Of a DNA stretch of 12,441 bases, positions 5,901 to 12,441 are shown piece after piece. Position 1 is the stretch's first letter, and each line of letters starts with the position of its first letter. Origin of the DNA: Euperipatoides rowelli (Eukaryota > Onychophora > Udeonychophora > Euonychophora > Peripatopsidae). The notes beneath the pieces are model-generated. The model saw nothing but the letters and a program-made list of their open reading frames with translations, made no database searches and was not told the DNA's origin. The stretch lies in NCBI GenBank assembly GCA_003024985.2, contig PXIH01S0038387.1; one strand, written 5' to 3'. The position numbers and the translations under genes are program-made.

Positions 5901-8408
5901 ATTTTGTGGTTTCCAAGGCCACAGAAGTTAAAATTAATTAGACAAACATTTCGCCGGCTGAAATGTTTTTACAGTCTTTATAAAAAAAAGTCCGATATTT
6001 GTTTTAAGAGAGTAGATTCCTGATAAGTTGGCAGTTTTATTGCATGTGAAAATTATTATTTATAATGTTTATTATAAATAATCAGAGTTTGTGATTTTAC
6101 AGTTTTTCATATCAGATTATAATAAATTAGTTCCGACCAATTATTAAGCAATAGCTTAGTTCAAATTAGTTCACTTCTGATTAACACGAAATCTCTAAGA
6201 CTATACAATATTTGATAAAATTATATACTGCTTAAACTGATTTTATACCAATTTGGATGATTTTAAAATACATTTATATTGTTTTGATTGTTTATAAAAT
6301 ATAGACTTTATGCAAGTTTACGTAATTAATTTTAGTTTCGTAAATATACTAGTTTCATGCCAGGTTACATGATTTATTATATACAGTATATTGTAGCCAT
6401 ACTGTCTGTATTAAAGTACATATAGTTCTCTTCATTTAGTGTTTGGATCATCACTTAACAAGATATACATTTTTAGAATTAATAGAATTTGAGAAATTAA
6501 AATACAAATTTATTTAAAAGTAATCGATAAATGATTTTAAACTCAATTTTATACTTTTTTTTATTATTATTATTGTATTAAATGTTTTAATAAATAAAAT
6601 TTAAATTTTAACAGTAGCCTACAATATCACTTTTAGAATCTCCAGACTTCCTCCATTTTGCTGGTTATTTTCTAAAGCAGCTGCTTAGCAAACTTCACAG
6701 CTCTATTTATCAGTCCAGAAACGGCTGTTAATAGATTAACGGTTGAGCTGACGGAAATTGTGCAAAAAAATGATCAAATGCGCCTCTGGATTATCTATTA
6801 GGGTTGGGGTATAATTATTTATTACCTATTAGGTGTTAGGGTCAGCATTGGTATATGGATTAGGATTGTAAATAATAAAATAATGTTGCTGATCATTTGC
6901 TTTCAGACTAAATTGAACCTGTGAAGTTTTTAGGCAGACGCTAGTTTGTTTCCATATAATCTAATCTAAAGATGACTCGATGGCTTCCATTTAACCTAAA
7001 AAAAATTTTAAAAAGTATTTTATAAAATTAACATTCAATAAATTATAGTGATAAGATAAACAATCTTCGATCAAGCTGTGTTTTAGTGTACTAGATTACA
7101 ATGTCTTTGGTATTTAAATTTTGTACATTTATTAACGATGGCTTTAAATCTTAACATTTTCTTAATTTAAAAAAATGTAAAAAAAAGTCAGGCCTAGGAA
7201 AATAAAAAAATTAAAGTAAAAGAACGGAAACATGTTTCGATATAAGCTTTTACATTTTTTGCAGATATGCTGAAATTCATCAATCATTGACTCGTTTCTC
7301 CACAACTAACCTTTTTCATTACTCAGTTGCATTCGTTGTACATTATTTTTATGCCAAATTTTATTAAAATAAAATAAAACAACACGTAAATTATTATAGC
7401 TTATTGTGTTTCTCGTCGATTTTAATATTTTGACAAACCTTATAAGTTTCAATCCAGTAATGGACTTTACTTGAATTGTTATATCATTCTGAAGCTGCTA
7501 GTGTGCAAATATGGTTTTAGATAAACGGTCATTTTAAACTAACGTTACAGCCCGAAGGATAAAACAATTTTTTGTTATTTACAAATTTTTATTGTAACAT
7601 TCTTGCACCATACGTTACATTTCTGTACTAAGTTGCGCTTATGTACTTCTGTTCATCCTTTTTGCCTTGAGTTCAGGTTCTGCATTTTACAGTCTTGCCA
7701 TTTTTGCCACCATAAATCCATTTTTGAGACTTTGGTATCTCTGTAAAGAGAAGAAATTCACTATTTTCCACACCGTCGCTGCATGCACGATCGAACACCA
7801 GATCTAGCACCGCAGCGCCTTGGAAAACTTTTTTTTAATGTTTAAACTAGGCTGTGAAATTGTAAATTTTTATTACTTTGAAGGTCGGTTAAACGTTTAA
7901 ACTACTCATTATTTCTTCTGAACTAAAATTAAATTCTGAATAAAGGAATCGCACAAAAGAAATAATACTTACTATTTTTGAGCTGAGAAAAATGCTTTAA
8001 ATTCCTGAATGAAGCATTTGTACTTTATTTTAATGACTACATACCTGGAAACTTTTACTATTAATTATAAAATGAGCGATTCTCAATACTCTCACAAATT
8101 TTATGCTTTTTATGATACATTTTATGGAATGACTACATTTTATACAGTTAAAATAAAACCACCATATGATTACTTATCACTACAAGGACATACAAAACGA
8201 AAACAGTCTCAAAATAAACTAATATTTATTATACTTAATTCATTGTTAAATGTACAGTATATAACAAGTTACATGTATATTTTTTTTGTTTAGACTAAAG
8301 AATTAGAATCAAGTTTTGTTTATTCCAGATTTAAATGTGGAATCAAATGGTACAGAGGATGAGGAGGAGCCGGCTTCTAAGAAGTTCAAATCATTAAGTA
8401 ACGAGTAG
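2818..8408 (+). CDS. SMARCAL1: SMARCAL1-like annealing helicase, C-terminal part (partial, 6 exons)
   Basis: Joined exons 2818-2917, 3782-3964, 4051-4151, 4256-4343, 4597-4672 and 8329-8408 give one open frame of 208 residues ending in TAG; every junction is GT-AG and the phases agree. Visible motifs in order: motif IV ([12 protein letters not shown]), HIRIDG, motif V ([14 protein letters not shown] then [11 protein letters not shown]), motif VI ([11 protein letters not shown]), then [20 protein letters not shown]. In this family, members are SNF2-type ATPases that bind RPA through an N-terminal motif and rewind or reverse stalled replication forks in the nucleus. The choice of SMARCAL1 over the paralogue ZRANB3 rests on the [14 protein letters not shown] and DYxWPxxQxKxxVLxxAGLS patterns; ZRANB3 has a different sequence after motif VI and a long zinc-finger/HNH tail that is absent here. 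The RPA-binding region, HARP domains and helicase lobe 1 must lie upstream of the window. The first base, 2818, is the third base of a split codon. Confidence 0.92.
3436..3474 (+). CDS. SMARCAL1: Candidate 39-nt cassette exon in the helicase domain
   Basis: A 39-nt segment sits between a plausible acceptor (ttttgtttgattcag) and an ideal donor (TGG/gtaagt). It is open and phase 0 at both ends, exactly the phase shared by the exons around it, and encodes [13 protein letters not shown]. Inclusion would add 13 residues between KALDKK and DHDHIRIDG. Those flanking residues align with human SMARCAL1 without any gap, so the main transcript probably skips it. It is either an alternatively spliced microexon or a chance pair of splice sites. 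Confidence 0.35.
3527..3544 (+). repeat. Second copy of the hairpin-associated 18-mer
   Basis: attggtattattttttaa is identical to 1900-1917, which forms the start of the perfect hairpin. Both copies are followed downstream by a run of exactly 11 G (1971-1981 and 3596-3606), though the intervening sequence differs. This suggests a small dispersed repeat family, but two copies in A+T-rich DNA are weak proof. Confidence 0.5.
3782..3964 (+). CDS. SMARCAL1: SMARCAL1-like exon: RIDG and motif V
   Basis: This exon has 61 complete codons, phase 0 at both ends. It begins [16 protein letters not shown], continues [20 protein letters not shown], and ends [11 protein letters not shown]. This is the core of SNF2 helicase lobe 2: the loop that contacts DNA and nucleotide plus motif V. 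SMARCAL1 has the very similar HIRIDGSTSS and [11 protein letters not shown]. The acceptor is preceded by a long pyrimidine tract (ctctttttttttcag); the donor is GGG/gtaatg, a slightly weak but normal GT site. An unspliced reading runs past the donor to a stop at 4007-4009, which marks the end of the coding match. Confidence 0.95.
3965..4050 (+). other. Intron, 86 bp
   Basis: A short GT-AG intron between the motif V and motif VI exons. It starts gtaatg and ends in a T-rich tract with ctaaag. Confidence 0.92.
4051..4151 (+). CDS. SMARCAL1: SMARCAL1-like exon: motif VI (arginine finger)
   Basis: The exon has 33 codons plus two bases of a tryptophan codon. It reads [20 protein letters not shown], then [13 protein letters not shown]. 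Motif VI of SNF2 enzymes (QAxDRxHRIGQ) contains the arginine that completes the ATP site between the two lobes; all key residues are present. The acceptor is ttttttttctaaagA, the donor ATATG/gtgaga. The upstream intron is only 86 bp, so the pyrimidine tract and branch region are compact. Confidence 0.95.
4152..4255 (+). other. Intron, 104 bp
   Basis: A short GT-AG intron that splits a tryptophan codon (TG/G). It starts gtgaga and ends tttttttag. Confidence 0.92.
4256..4343 (+). CDS. SMARCAL1: SMARCAL1-like exon: post-helicase segment
   Basis: Its first G completes the split tryptophan codon, then 29 codons read [20 protein letters not shown] and KESSVIDLE. Human SMARCAL1 has the corresponding WPLIQEKIKVLAEAGLS, a helical segment packed against lobe 2, so orthology is well supported here. 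The acceptor falls inside a TAGGCCTA octamer (4253-4260), cut as TAG/GCCTA. The donor GAG/gtaagt is a full consensus match. It leaves in phase 0. Confidence 0.93.
4344..4596 (+). other. Intron, 253 bp, ending in T18
   Basis: A GT-AG intron with an ideal donor (gtaagt). It has an A-rich run near 4450-4463 and an uninterrupted T18 tract directly before the acceptor AG. Confidence 0.88.
4597..4672 (+). CDS. SMARCAL1: SMARCAL1-like exon: acidic/aromatic linker
   Basis: The exon has 25 codons plus one base. It reads [20 protein letters not shown], then LDEFT. Residues are mostly acidic and phenylalanine, the kind of disordered, lineage-variable tail found after the helicase core; I see no named domain. 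Frame continuity on both sides supports it. The acceptor pyrimidine tract is an uninterrupted run of 18 T (4577-4594). The donor is ACAG/gtaaaa. Confidence 0.85.
5074..5400 (-). pseudogene. Possible decayed minus-strand coding remnant
   Basis: Two overlapping minus-strand open frames lie here: one read leftward from about 5380 to a stop at 5198-5200 (includes [19 protein letters not shown]), and one open from 5229 to a stop at 5074-5076 (includes [19 protein letters not shown]). A frameshift where they overlap would join them. Composition is richer in G+C than the surroundings. Upstream on the minus strand is TATAAAAG (5413-5420), and a donor-like CTCCTG/GTAAGA lies at 5077. I do not recognise a family. 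It could be a decayed transposon ORF or simply a less A+T-rich stretch with chance open frames. Confidence 0.25.
5345..5375. repeat. Tandem pair of small hairpins
   Basis: The unit gcagtagtatactgc occurs at 5345-5359 and 5361-5375, separated by one A. Each unit is itself a hairpin (gcagta, loop gta, tactgc). It lies in the less A+T-rich stretch left of the hAT element. Confidence 0.85.
5481..5488. repeat. Left target-site duplication of the hAT element
   Basis: ttctaaag matches ttctaaat at 5823-5830 in 7 of 8 positions and abuts the inverted end at 5489. Confidence 0.78.
5489..5822. mobile_element. Non-autonomous hAT-type element (MITE), 334 bp
   Basis: The left end reads CAGAGGTCCCCAACC; the reverse complement of the right end reads CAGAGGTTTCCAACC, 13 of 15 identical. 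Flanks are ttctaaag (5481-5488) and ttctaaat (5823-5830), an 8-bp target duplication with one mismatch and TA at positions 4-5. Eight-bp duplications and CAG-starting inverted ends are hallmarks of hAT transposons, and TA in the centre fits the Buster branch. At 334 bp it cannot encode a transposase; the overlapping minus-strand ORFs look like by-products of its higher G+C. It depends on an autonomous relative elsewhere. Confidence 0.82.
5823..5830. repeat. Right target-site duplication of the hAT element
   Basis: ttctaaat directly follows the inverted end at 5822 and pairs with ttctaaag at 5481-5488. The last base differs, which implies at least one mutation since insertion. Confidence 0.78.
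5944..5968. repeat. 9-bp hairpin with G+C-rich loop
   Basis: aaacatttc (5944-5952) and gaaatgttt (5960-5968) are exact reverse complements around the loop gccggct. This may be one end of another small element; no partner end or target duplication was found. Confidence 0.6.
6055..6082. repeat. A+T-only 12-bp hairpin
   Basis: attatttataat and its exact reverse complement flank the loop gttt. A+T-rich DNA produces such palindromes by chance, so little weight should be placed on it. Confidence 0.7.
6561..6574 (+). repeat. Short TTA microsatellite
   Basis: Four to five TTA units follow a T run in the last intron. Confidence 0.6.
6797..6870 (+). repeat. G-rich stretch with degenerate TTAGGG-like words
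   Basis: Contains ttagggttgggg, ttaggtgttagggtcag and ggattaggattg within about 70 bases of otherwise A+T-rich intron. It resembles a decayed telomere-type or G-rich simple repeat. No regular period remains. Confidence 0.35.
8329..8408 (+). CDS. SMARCAL1: SMARCAL1-like terminal exon: acidic then basic C-terminus
   Basis: Two bases complete an aspartate codon, then 25 codons and a TAG stop (8406-8408). The product is [20 protein letters not shown] followed by SLSNE. An acidic run followed by KKFK could act as a nuclear-localisation or protein-contact tail; human SMARCAL1 also ends in a short basic stretch (KKRR). The acceptor is gttttgtttattccag. A second, equally pyrimidine-rich AG lies 35 bases upstream at 8292-8293 and would give an immediate stop (see findings). 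Phase matches the preceding exon only if 8329 is the start. Confidence 0.85.
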
Positions 8409-8545
8409 ATGCTGATATTCATCATCATTTTCCAAACTCAGGTCATCCTGTTAATAAATGCATGAAAAGAATAATTGTTAACTTTTAAACTTGTAAATAA
8501 AAAATAGTCTATTTTAAAATAAAGTATGACAAATTAACCCTTATA
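8409..8545 (+). other. 3' UTR of the SMARCAL1-like gene
   Basis: Begins after the TAG stop. Its right edge is inferred from three AATAAA hexamers and is uncertain by tens of bases. It is short and A+T-rich. Confidence 0.6.
8496..8523 (+). promoter_or_regulatory. Poly(A) signals
   Basis: AATAAA occurs at 8496-8501 and 8518-8523, about 90-115 bases past the stop codon. Another copy at 8453-8458 lies closer to the stop. The two downstream copies are the most likely signals in use; no distinct GU-rich element decides between them. Confidence 0.6.
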
Positions 8546-11500
8546 TAATTCTACATGACACTCGTTTCATAATTTCAATTAACAGCAAAAGTGTGTTAAA
8601 TTATTTCGATCATTGATTGAGAAAGAGTACAGGAATTGCTTTAAAGATCAAATGTAACGCATTGTTTTTATTATTATTGATTTTCAAAGATTTTTACTAT
8701 AAAGAAATATCCGCCAGAAAAAATAAATAAATTAAAAAAAAGTTATTTACAATTCATTTTTAAAAATAATTGTCTTTCTTAAAACAACATTGTCTACTGT
8801 ATATGCTTGGGGAGATATTTCGTTACGTCAGTGTTGAGAAACGAATAGCGCTTGCTATACTAAACTAGAATATTCGCTATCTTCGTCAGCTAAAGGCTAG
8901 AAATCCTACGGACTAATTGTTTAAATACTTGTAAAAAAATCAAAACGACCTTTACTATAAGCTGTACATAAATCTATCTACAGTACATGATTAATTAATA
9001 GGAGGAAAATAGTGTAGAACCAGTTTCGTCTTCAAATTAATCTCGGACCCCCAAACAATTTGAAATCTACCTTTTTGTGATCTCGGACGGAGGACAGGAA
9101 TATTCTTAAATTTATCATTAAATAACTTTTTTTTATGCATTTGATGCAGTGGAATATTTTTTTTTTAGTAATTATTTTTGAAAATCAATAATAAAAAATT
9201 GAAAAAAATCCATTTCATTTGACCTTTAACTTCCATAATGATCAATCTGCAAATAGGCATTACAGTAAAGCATTTCTTTCTAGAATGAAATGGACAACAT
9301 GCTGACCTTTTAATATTTTATGTAAAGTGCCAACTTGAAGAAAATATGATTCCTGCTATAGATTCGATCAATCTGTGATGCACAATAAATGATCGATTTA
9401 AGGACTAGTTAAAAAAAGTTACTATTGGCAGACATTGAATGATAAAAGGACGGAGAATAAATTAAACATAGCCAACTCAGACATTCAATCAAATATATAC
9501 AGTATATATTTTTTTTTTAGGAAATAATAAAACTTTATTCCACCCGCATAAATACTTCAGGACTTATTGCTAGGTTAAGAATTAAGAAACCTACAGTAGA
9601 TGTGTGGGTCATGAGACAAACTGTTTTATTATCCAGTAGGTAATAATGAATTATGGTATCTGTTATCACTGATGACCACTTGAAGATTTAAATCCAAGCA
9701 AAGGTGGAAATAAAGATCCTATTACGAATATTTAAGTTTGCCCATATTTTATAGAAAAGTTACTAGGAGTAATATGGTTTCCTTTTTCATTTTTAGGGAG
9801 TTTGAAATGTAAACATTATAAAAGTAGAATAATTAAAGGCATAGGATAAAATTTCCATGATAGGGTGGGTGCTAAAAGTAAGGTTAATCCTATAGAACTC
9901 ATTCCAGTCTGGTCAACTTGCAGAGTCTGGTCCTCTTACAAGAGTTTTGGAACATATTAGGCCTATAACACATTCAGTTAATAATTAATAATAATAATAA
10001 ATAATAATAACTTCGCTTTATGATGGCCTGTTAAGTTAGGGTTCACTGATATTTTACTTTTTTTTTTTTTTGCATTACAGTTAAAAATCTTGTAGGTATT
10101 TGTGGTATTGCAAATAATATAGAACACTCTTGTTTTTGCTTAATATTATAATCATTAGGGTTTGAATTAGGATTTTTCATATTGCAGCAATTTCTGCTTT
10201 TAATTTTCCCTCGAAAATAACTGGCCTTGAAGGCCTGGACACAACCATATTATAAATTTATTTGGAAATTTTGTTTCATTTACAAAATAATTTACTAAAG
10301 AGATGCTATTATTGGTTGCACATTAATACGCTATTGGTGGAAAGGAGATGATTTCAAATGTTTAAGTTCCTAAATTCAAGCATTGATTTTTTTTAGTCAG
10401 ATATATGAAATGCTGGTTAAGATATTGTCTACTACCCCCTTGTTTATAGTCAAACTCACTAAGCTGTAATTATTAATTTCTATGTTGAGGGTTCATTTTG
10501 AGTAAAGATTAAACCAAAGAATAAGCTAGACCTATCAATCCTAATCAAGTAAGCCAAGTGATCAGTATATTTTCTCACCTGGGAAACATCTTGTACATAT
10601 CACAATTGATTTCTATTTAGAATTTTAAATTCACAAAATATTTCAATTTTTAGTCAAATAATTTAAATATCGCTAAAAATATTTTATTATTACCCTATAA
10701 TTAAGTAGGCCTATTCACTTAAATATTTTTAATTGTTGTCATTTTAATGTTTGAACAATATACAGTATATTAAGAAATCTTAACACCTGAAAGAAAATAC
10801 TTTTGCTTGGATTATCTAGTGTCCTCTTAAGGGAAATTTAAGTATTTTTTTTTATTTCATATAGAAATCAAATGAAGGCAGTAAACTTTGCAAACGTTTA
10901 GCTATGCAACATTAAAAATCTGGATTTTCTAGAACTTATTTTAGACCTACAATAAAATATCTAAAATCATTTCTAGAGTGAGCAGCTGCTCAAATTGAAA
11001 TTTGAATTAAAGTAGCACTGCTTTAAAATTAGTTTCTTAAAAGTGTAATTTTGACCGTTAGATAATTGCAATGATAAGGAAATCATTTTTTTTTGCTGTT
11101 TTTGTTTACTTCAAGAAATCCTATTACTTTAGCATTTTTTCCAGGTAACAATTGACTACTTAATTACTACTATTGTATACCTTGAACAGCAGCTCTAGTT
11201 TTGTTTTATTTATCTTCCATCCCATTTGAACCGGCTAGTAGTGGCTGAACTCGAGAGCAAATGGTTTTGTTTGATGTAGCTGGTCCTTAACATTTCATTA
11301 TCTTACAAGATCATTCTTCCTTCCAAGATACAATATTTTTCACATTTTGGAGGTTTTGAAAGCACACCAATAAATGGGGAAAATAGCCAATAGATCAAAA
11401 TTTTTTGTTTTTCATGGGTTTGACTTTGAAAATTTTTTCCTTACCAGCTCTAATGGGATTTGTATATAACACAAGTGAAAATGTGTGTGGGATACGACAA

Positions 11501-11617
11501 TCTGATTTATGATCAGGAAAATTACTTCCCTAATATGGTTGTGAAAGGGTTAAATATACAGTAGTTTATTGAAACTAAGAATCCCTAAAGACTAAGCAGT
11601 TTTACAAATTTATTTTC
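8546..11617. other. Intergenic or intronic A+T-rich DNA, no confident gene
   Basis: No frame on either strand shows sustained protein-like sequence. There is a minus-strand AATAAA at 8667-8672, a CRE-like TTACGTCA at 8823-8830, a direct repeat of atctcggac at 9040-9048 and 9080-9088, T runs at 9163-9170 and 10060-10071, and an ATA microsatellite. Several isolated splice-like sites were examined and rejected. The stretch may include introns of a minus-strand neighbour. Confidence 0.6.
9981..10010 (+). repeat. ATA microsatellite
   Basis: Thirty bases consisting almost wholly of ATA/ATAA units (ataattaataataataataa...). Simple-sequence DNA. Confidence 0.85.
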
Positions 11618-11662
11618 TTAATATTTATTGTTCAAAATGCATGGAAAATAATCGGAAAGTTT
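11618..11662 (-). CDS. Possible terminal exon following the minus-strand candidate
   Basis: After an acceptor-like gtacgtctacag on the minus strand, a phase-0 frame encodes KLSDYFPCILNNKY and stops at 11618-11620. AATAAA overlaps the end of the frame. The phase fits the exon at 11804-11863 and the intron between them would be 141 bp. Support is weak: the acceptor is ordinary and the peptide short. Confidence 0.2.
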   Translation of the reverse strand, partial: KLSDYFPCILNNKY

Positions 11663-11803
11663 CTGTAGACGTACAATGATGCAGCATAAAAGTGAAAGGA
11701 ATAGATAAAAAATTAGAAACTGACCTTGAAAATTACAGCGATGGAAAAATAAGGTAAAATAATTAATCCAATATACTATAATTTGTATTTATCTATCACT
11801 CAC

Positions 11804-11863
11804 CATTAATTGTTTCTTTGATTTTGGATAACCTTCTAAAATTGCATCTACTATAGTATTAGC
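11804..11863 (-). CDS. Candidate internal coding exon, minus strand, unknown gene
   Basis: On the minus strand a 16-T tract and ctatttgttgcag lead into a 60-base segment that ends at a strong donor (ATG/gtgagt). Only one frame is open, phase 0 at both ends, and it reads ANTIVDAILEGYPKSKKQLM, a soluble helix-like peptide with varied amino acids, unlike the Phe/Lys/Asn-rich products of chance frames nearby. I do not recognise the protein. Preceding exons would lie right of 11863, probably beyond the window; a possible following exon is at 11618-11662. Confidence 0.45.
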
Positions 11864-12441
11864 CTGCAACAAATAGAAAAAAAAAAAAAAAATTTTTTTT
11901 CCAACCATGGAGACACAACAAAGTAATTAAAATGCAATGTTTGAAATAATTTTTTGTAGGTTTCCTATAACCCAAATATTATAGTTTGTGTTATGATTAG
12001 GGATTAAAGCTCTTACTCCCAAATTAATAAAAAAAAAAGTGTTTTTTTTTTTTTAAATTTACTAGATGAATTGCCTAACCAACACAAAGATAAATAATAA
12101 TAAAATGCTATTAGAATCCTATGTATTTTTTTTCTTTAAAAATGTTTACTATTAATATTTACTATGTAAATTGTACTTTAAAGTGGTTTATCTATGTGTA
12201 TTTTTGTAAAAACAATGCTTGTTTAATTTATATTTGGTCCAAAAACGCATCAAAATTCGACTTTTATGCCAATATGTATCAAATTGTCAACCCTTCTTAT
12301 GACAAATTTTGGCAGAAAAACCTCGCACCGATTCCAGAGAATAGTAATAGTGATTGACTGGTTGTCAGACCAGAATAGGGACCGTTTCCTTTACAGACCA
12401 ATCAGAATGTAGATCAGTGATTCAAAGCTTTATTTATTATT
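11864..12441. other. A+T-rich right end, no confident gene
   Basis: It begins with the pyrimidine tract of the minus-strand exon (A16 T8 on the plus strand, 11877-11900). A plus-strand open frame at 12121-12357 has an A+T-biased first half and a more varied end (MYQIVNPSYDKFWQKNL) before a stop, followed by a small hairpin ctggt/accag (12358-12373). No acceptor or family match supports it as a gene. Confidence 0.4.

Larger units (their letters stand above)
4673..8328 (+). other. Last intron, 3656 bp, transposon-bearing
   Basis: It lies between the ACAG/gtaaaa donor and the acceptor at 8327-8328. It is many times longer than the introns just before it. Contents: an unidentified less A+T-rich stretch with open minus-strand frames (about 5074-5400), a complete short hAT element (5489-5822), a hairpin at 5944-5968, an A+T-only hairpin at 6055-6082, and a G-rich stretch at 6797-6870 with degenerate TTAGGG-like words. 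From about 6900 to 8280 I see only A+T-rich sequence without coding signal. Confidence 0.85.

Noticed and set aside
8855-8889. Minus-strand terminal exon candidate (DEDSEYSSLV then stop) with AATAAA at 8667-8672
   Set aside because: Weak acceptor, ten residues only, and no upstream exon in compatible phase nearby.
10576-10609. Minus-strand segment ending at a strong CAG/GTGAGA donor
   Set aside because: No pyrimidine tract before the only possible acceptor, and two open frames of 11 codons with nothing to choose between them.
11145-11198. Plus-strand terminal exon candidate after ttttttccag (VTIDYLITTIVYLEQQL then stop)
   Set aside because: No partner exon upstream and no recognisable protein; one good acceptor is expected by chance in T-rich DNA.
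11445-11501. Minus-strand segment ending at CTG/GTAAGG
   Set aside because: Acceptor side is A+T-rich without a pyrimidine tract; the phase-0 peptide looks non-biological, and the plus strand is open as well.
12121-12357. Plus-strand 78-codon ORF
   Set aside because: First half is typical of A+T-driven chance frames, no acceptor starts the better second half, and the minus strand also has an open frame there.

Overview
The window is nuclear DNA from an animal. It is visibly A+T-rich, has no operons or tRNA/rRNA genes, and its only convincing protein is split into short exons by GT-AG introns. The protein is the C-terminal part of a SMARCAL1-type (HARP) annealing helicase. The protein similarity, the intron sizes and the repeated words TAGGCCTA and TACAGTA suggest a marine invertebrate, perhaps an echinoderm. 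That placement is a guess, not something the sequence proves.

Layout. 1-2817 is most likely an intron, or introns, of the helicase gene: the first visible exon starts inside a codon and needs an upstream exon I cannot find here. It holds two clear hairpins (984-1016 and a perfect 32-bp stem at 1902-1970), homopolymer runs and a decayed hAT-type transposon end near 2643-2717. 2818-8408 carries the last six constitutive exons of the plus-strand gene (2818-2917, 3782-3964, 4051-4151, 4256-4343, 4597-4672, 8329-8408). Together they encode 208 residues: SF2 helicase lobe 2 with motifs IV to VI, a SMARCAL1-type post-helicase segment and a short acidic/basic tail. A possible 39-nt cassette exon lies at 3436-3474. 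The last intron (4673-8328) is much longer than its neighbours and contains a well-delimited 334-bp non-autonomous hAT element (5489-5822) with an 8-bp target duplication, next to a less A+T-rich stretch that looks like a decayed minus-strand ORF. Poly(A) signals follow the stop codon by 8523.

8524-12441 has no confident gene. On the minus strand, 11804-11863 looks like a small internal coding exon with strong splice sites on both sides and a single open frame, possibly followed by a terminal exon at 11618-11662. If real, it belongs to a convergent neighbour whose other exons lie beyond the right edge. The rest is A+T-rich sequence with simple repeats.

I see no CRISPR array, bacterial defence system or virus. 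The points most worth checking are the 39-nt cassette exon in the helicase domain, the competing acceptors of the last exon, the minus-strand exon, the perfect hairpin with its shared 18-mer, and the hAT elements.
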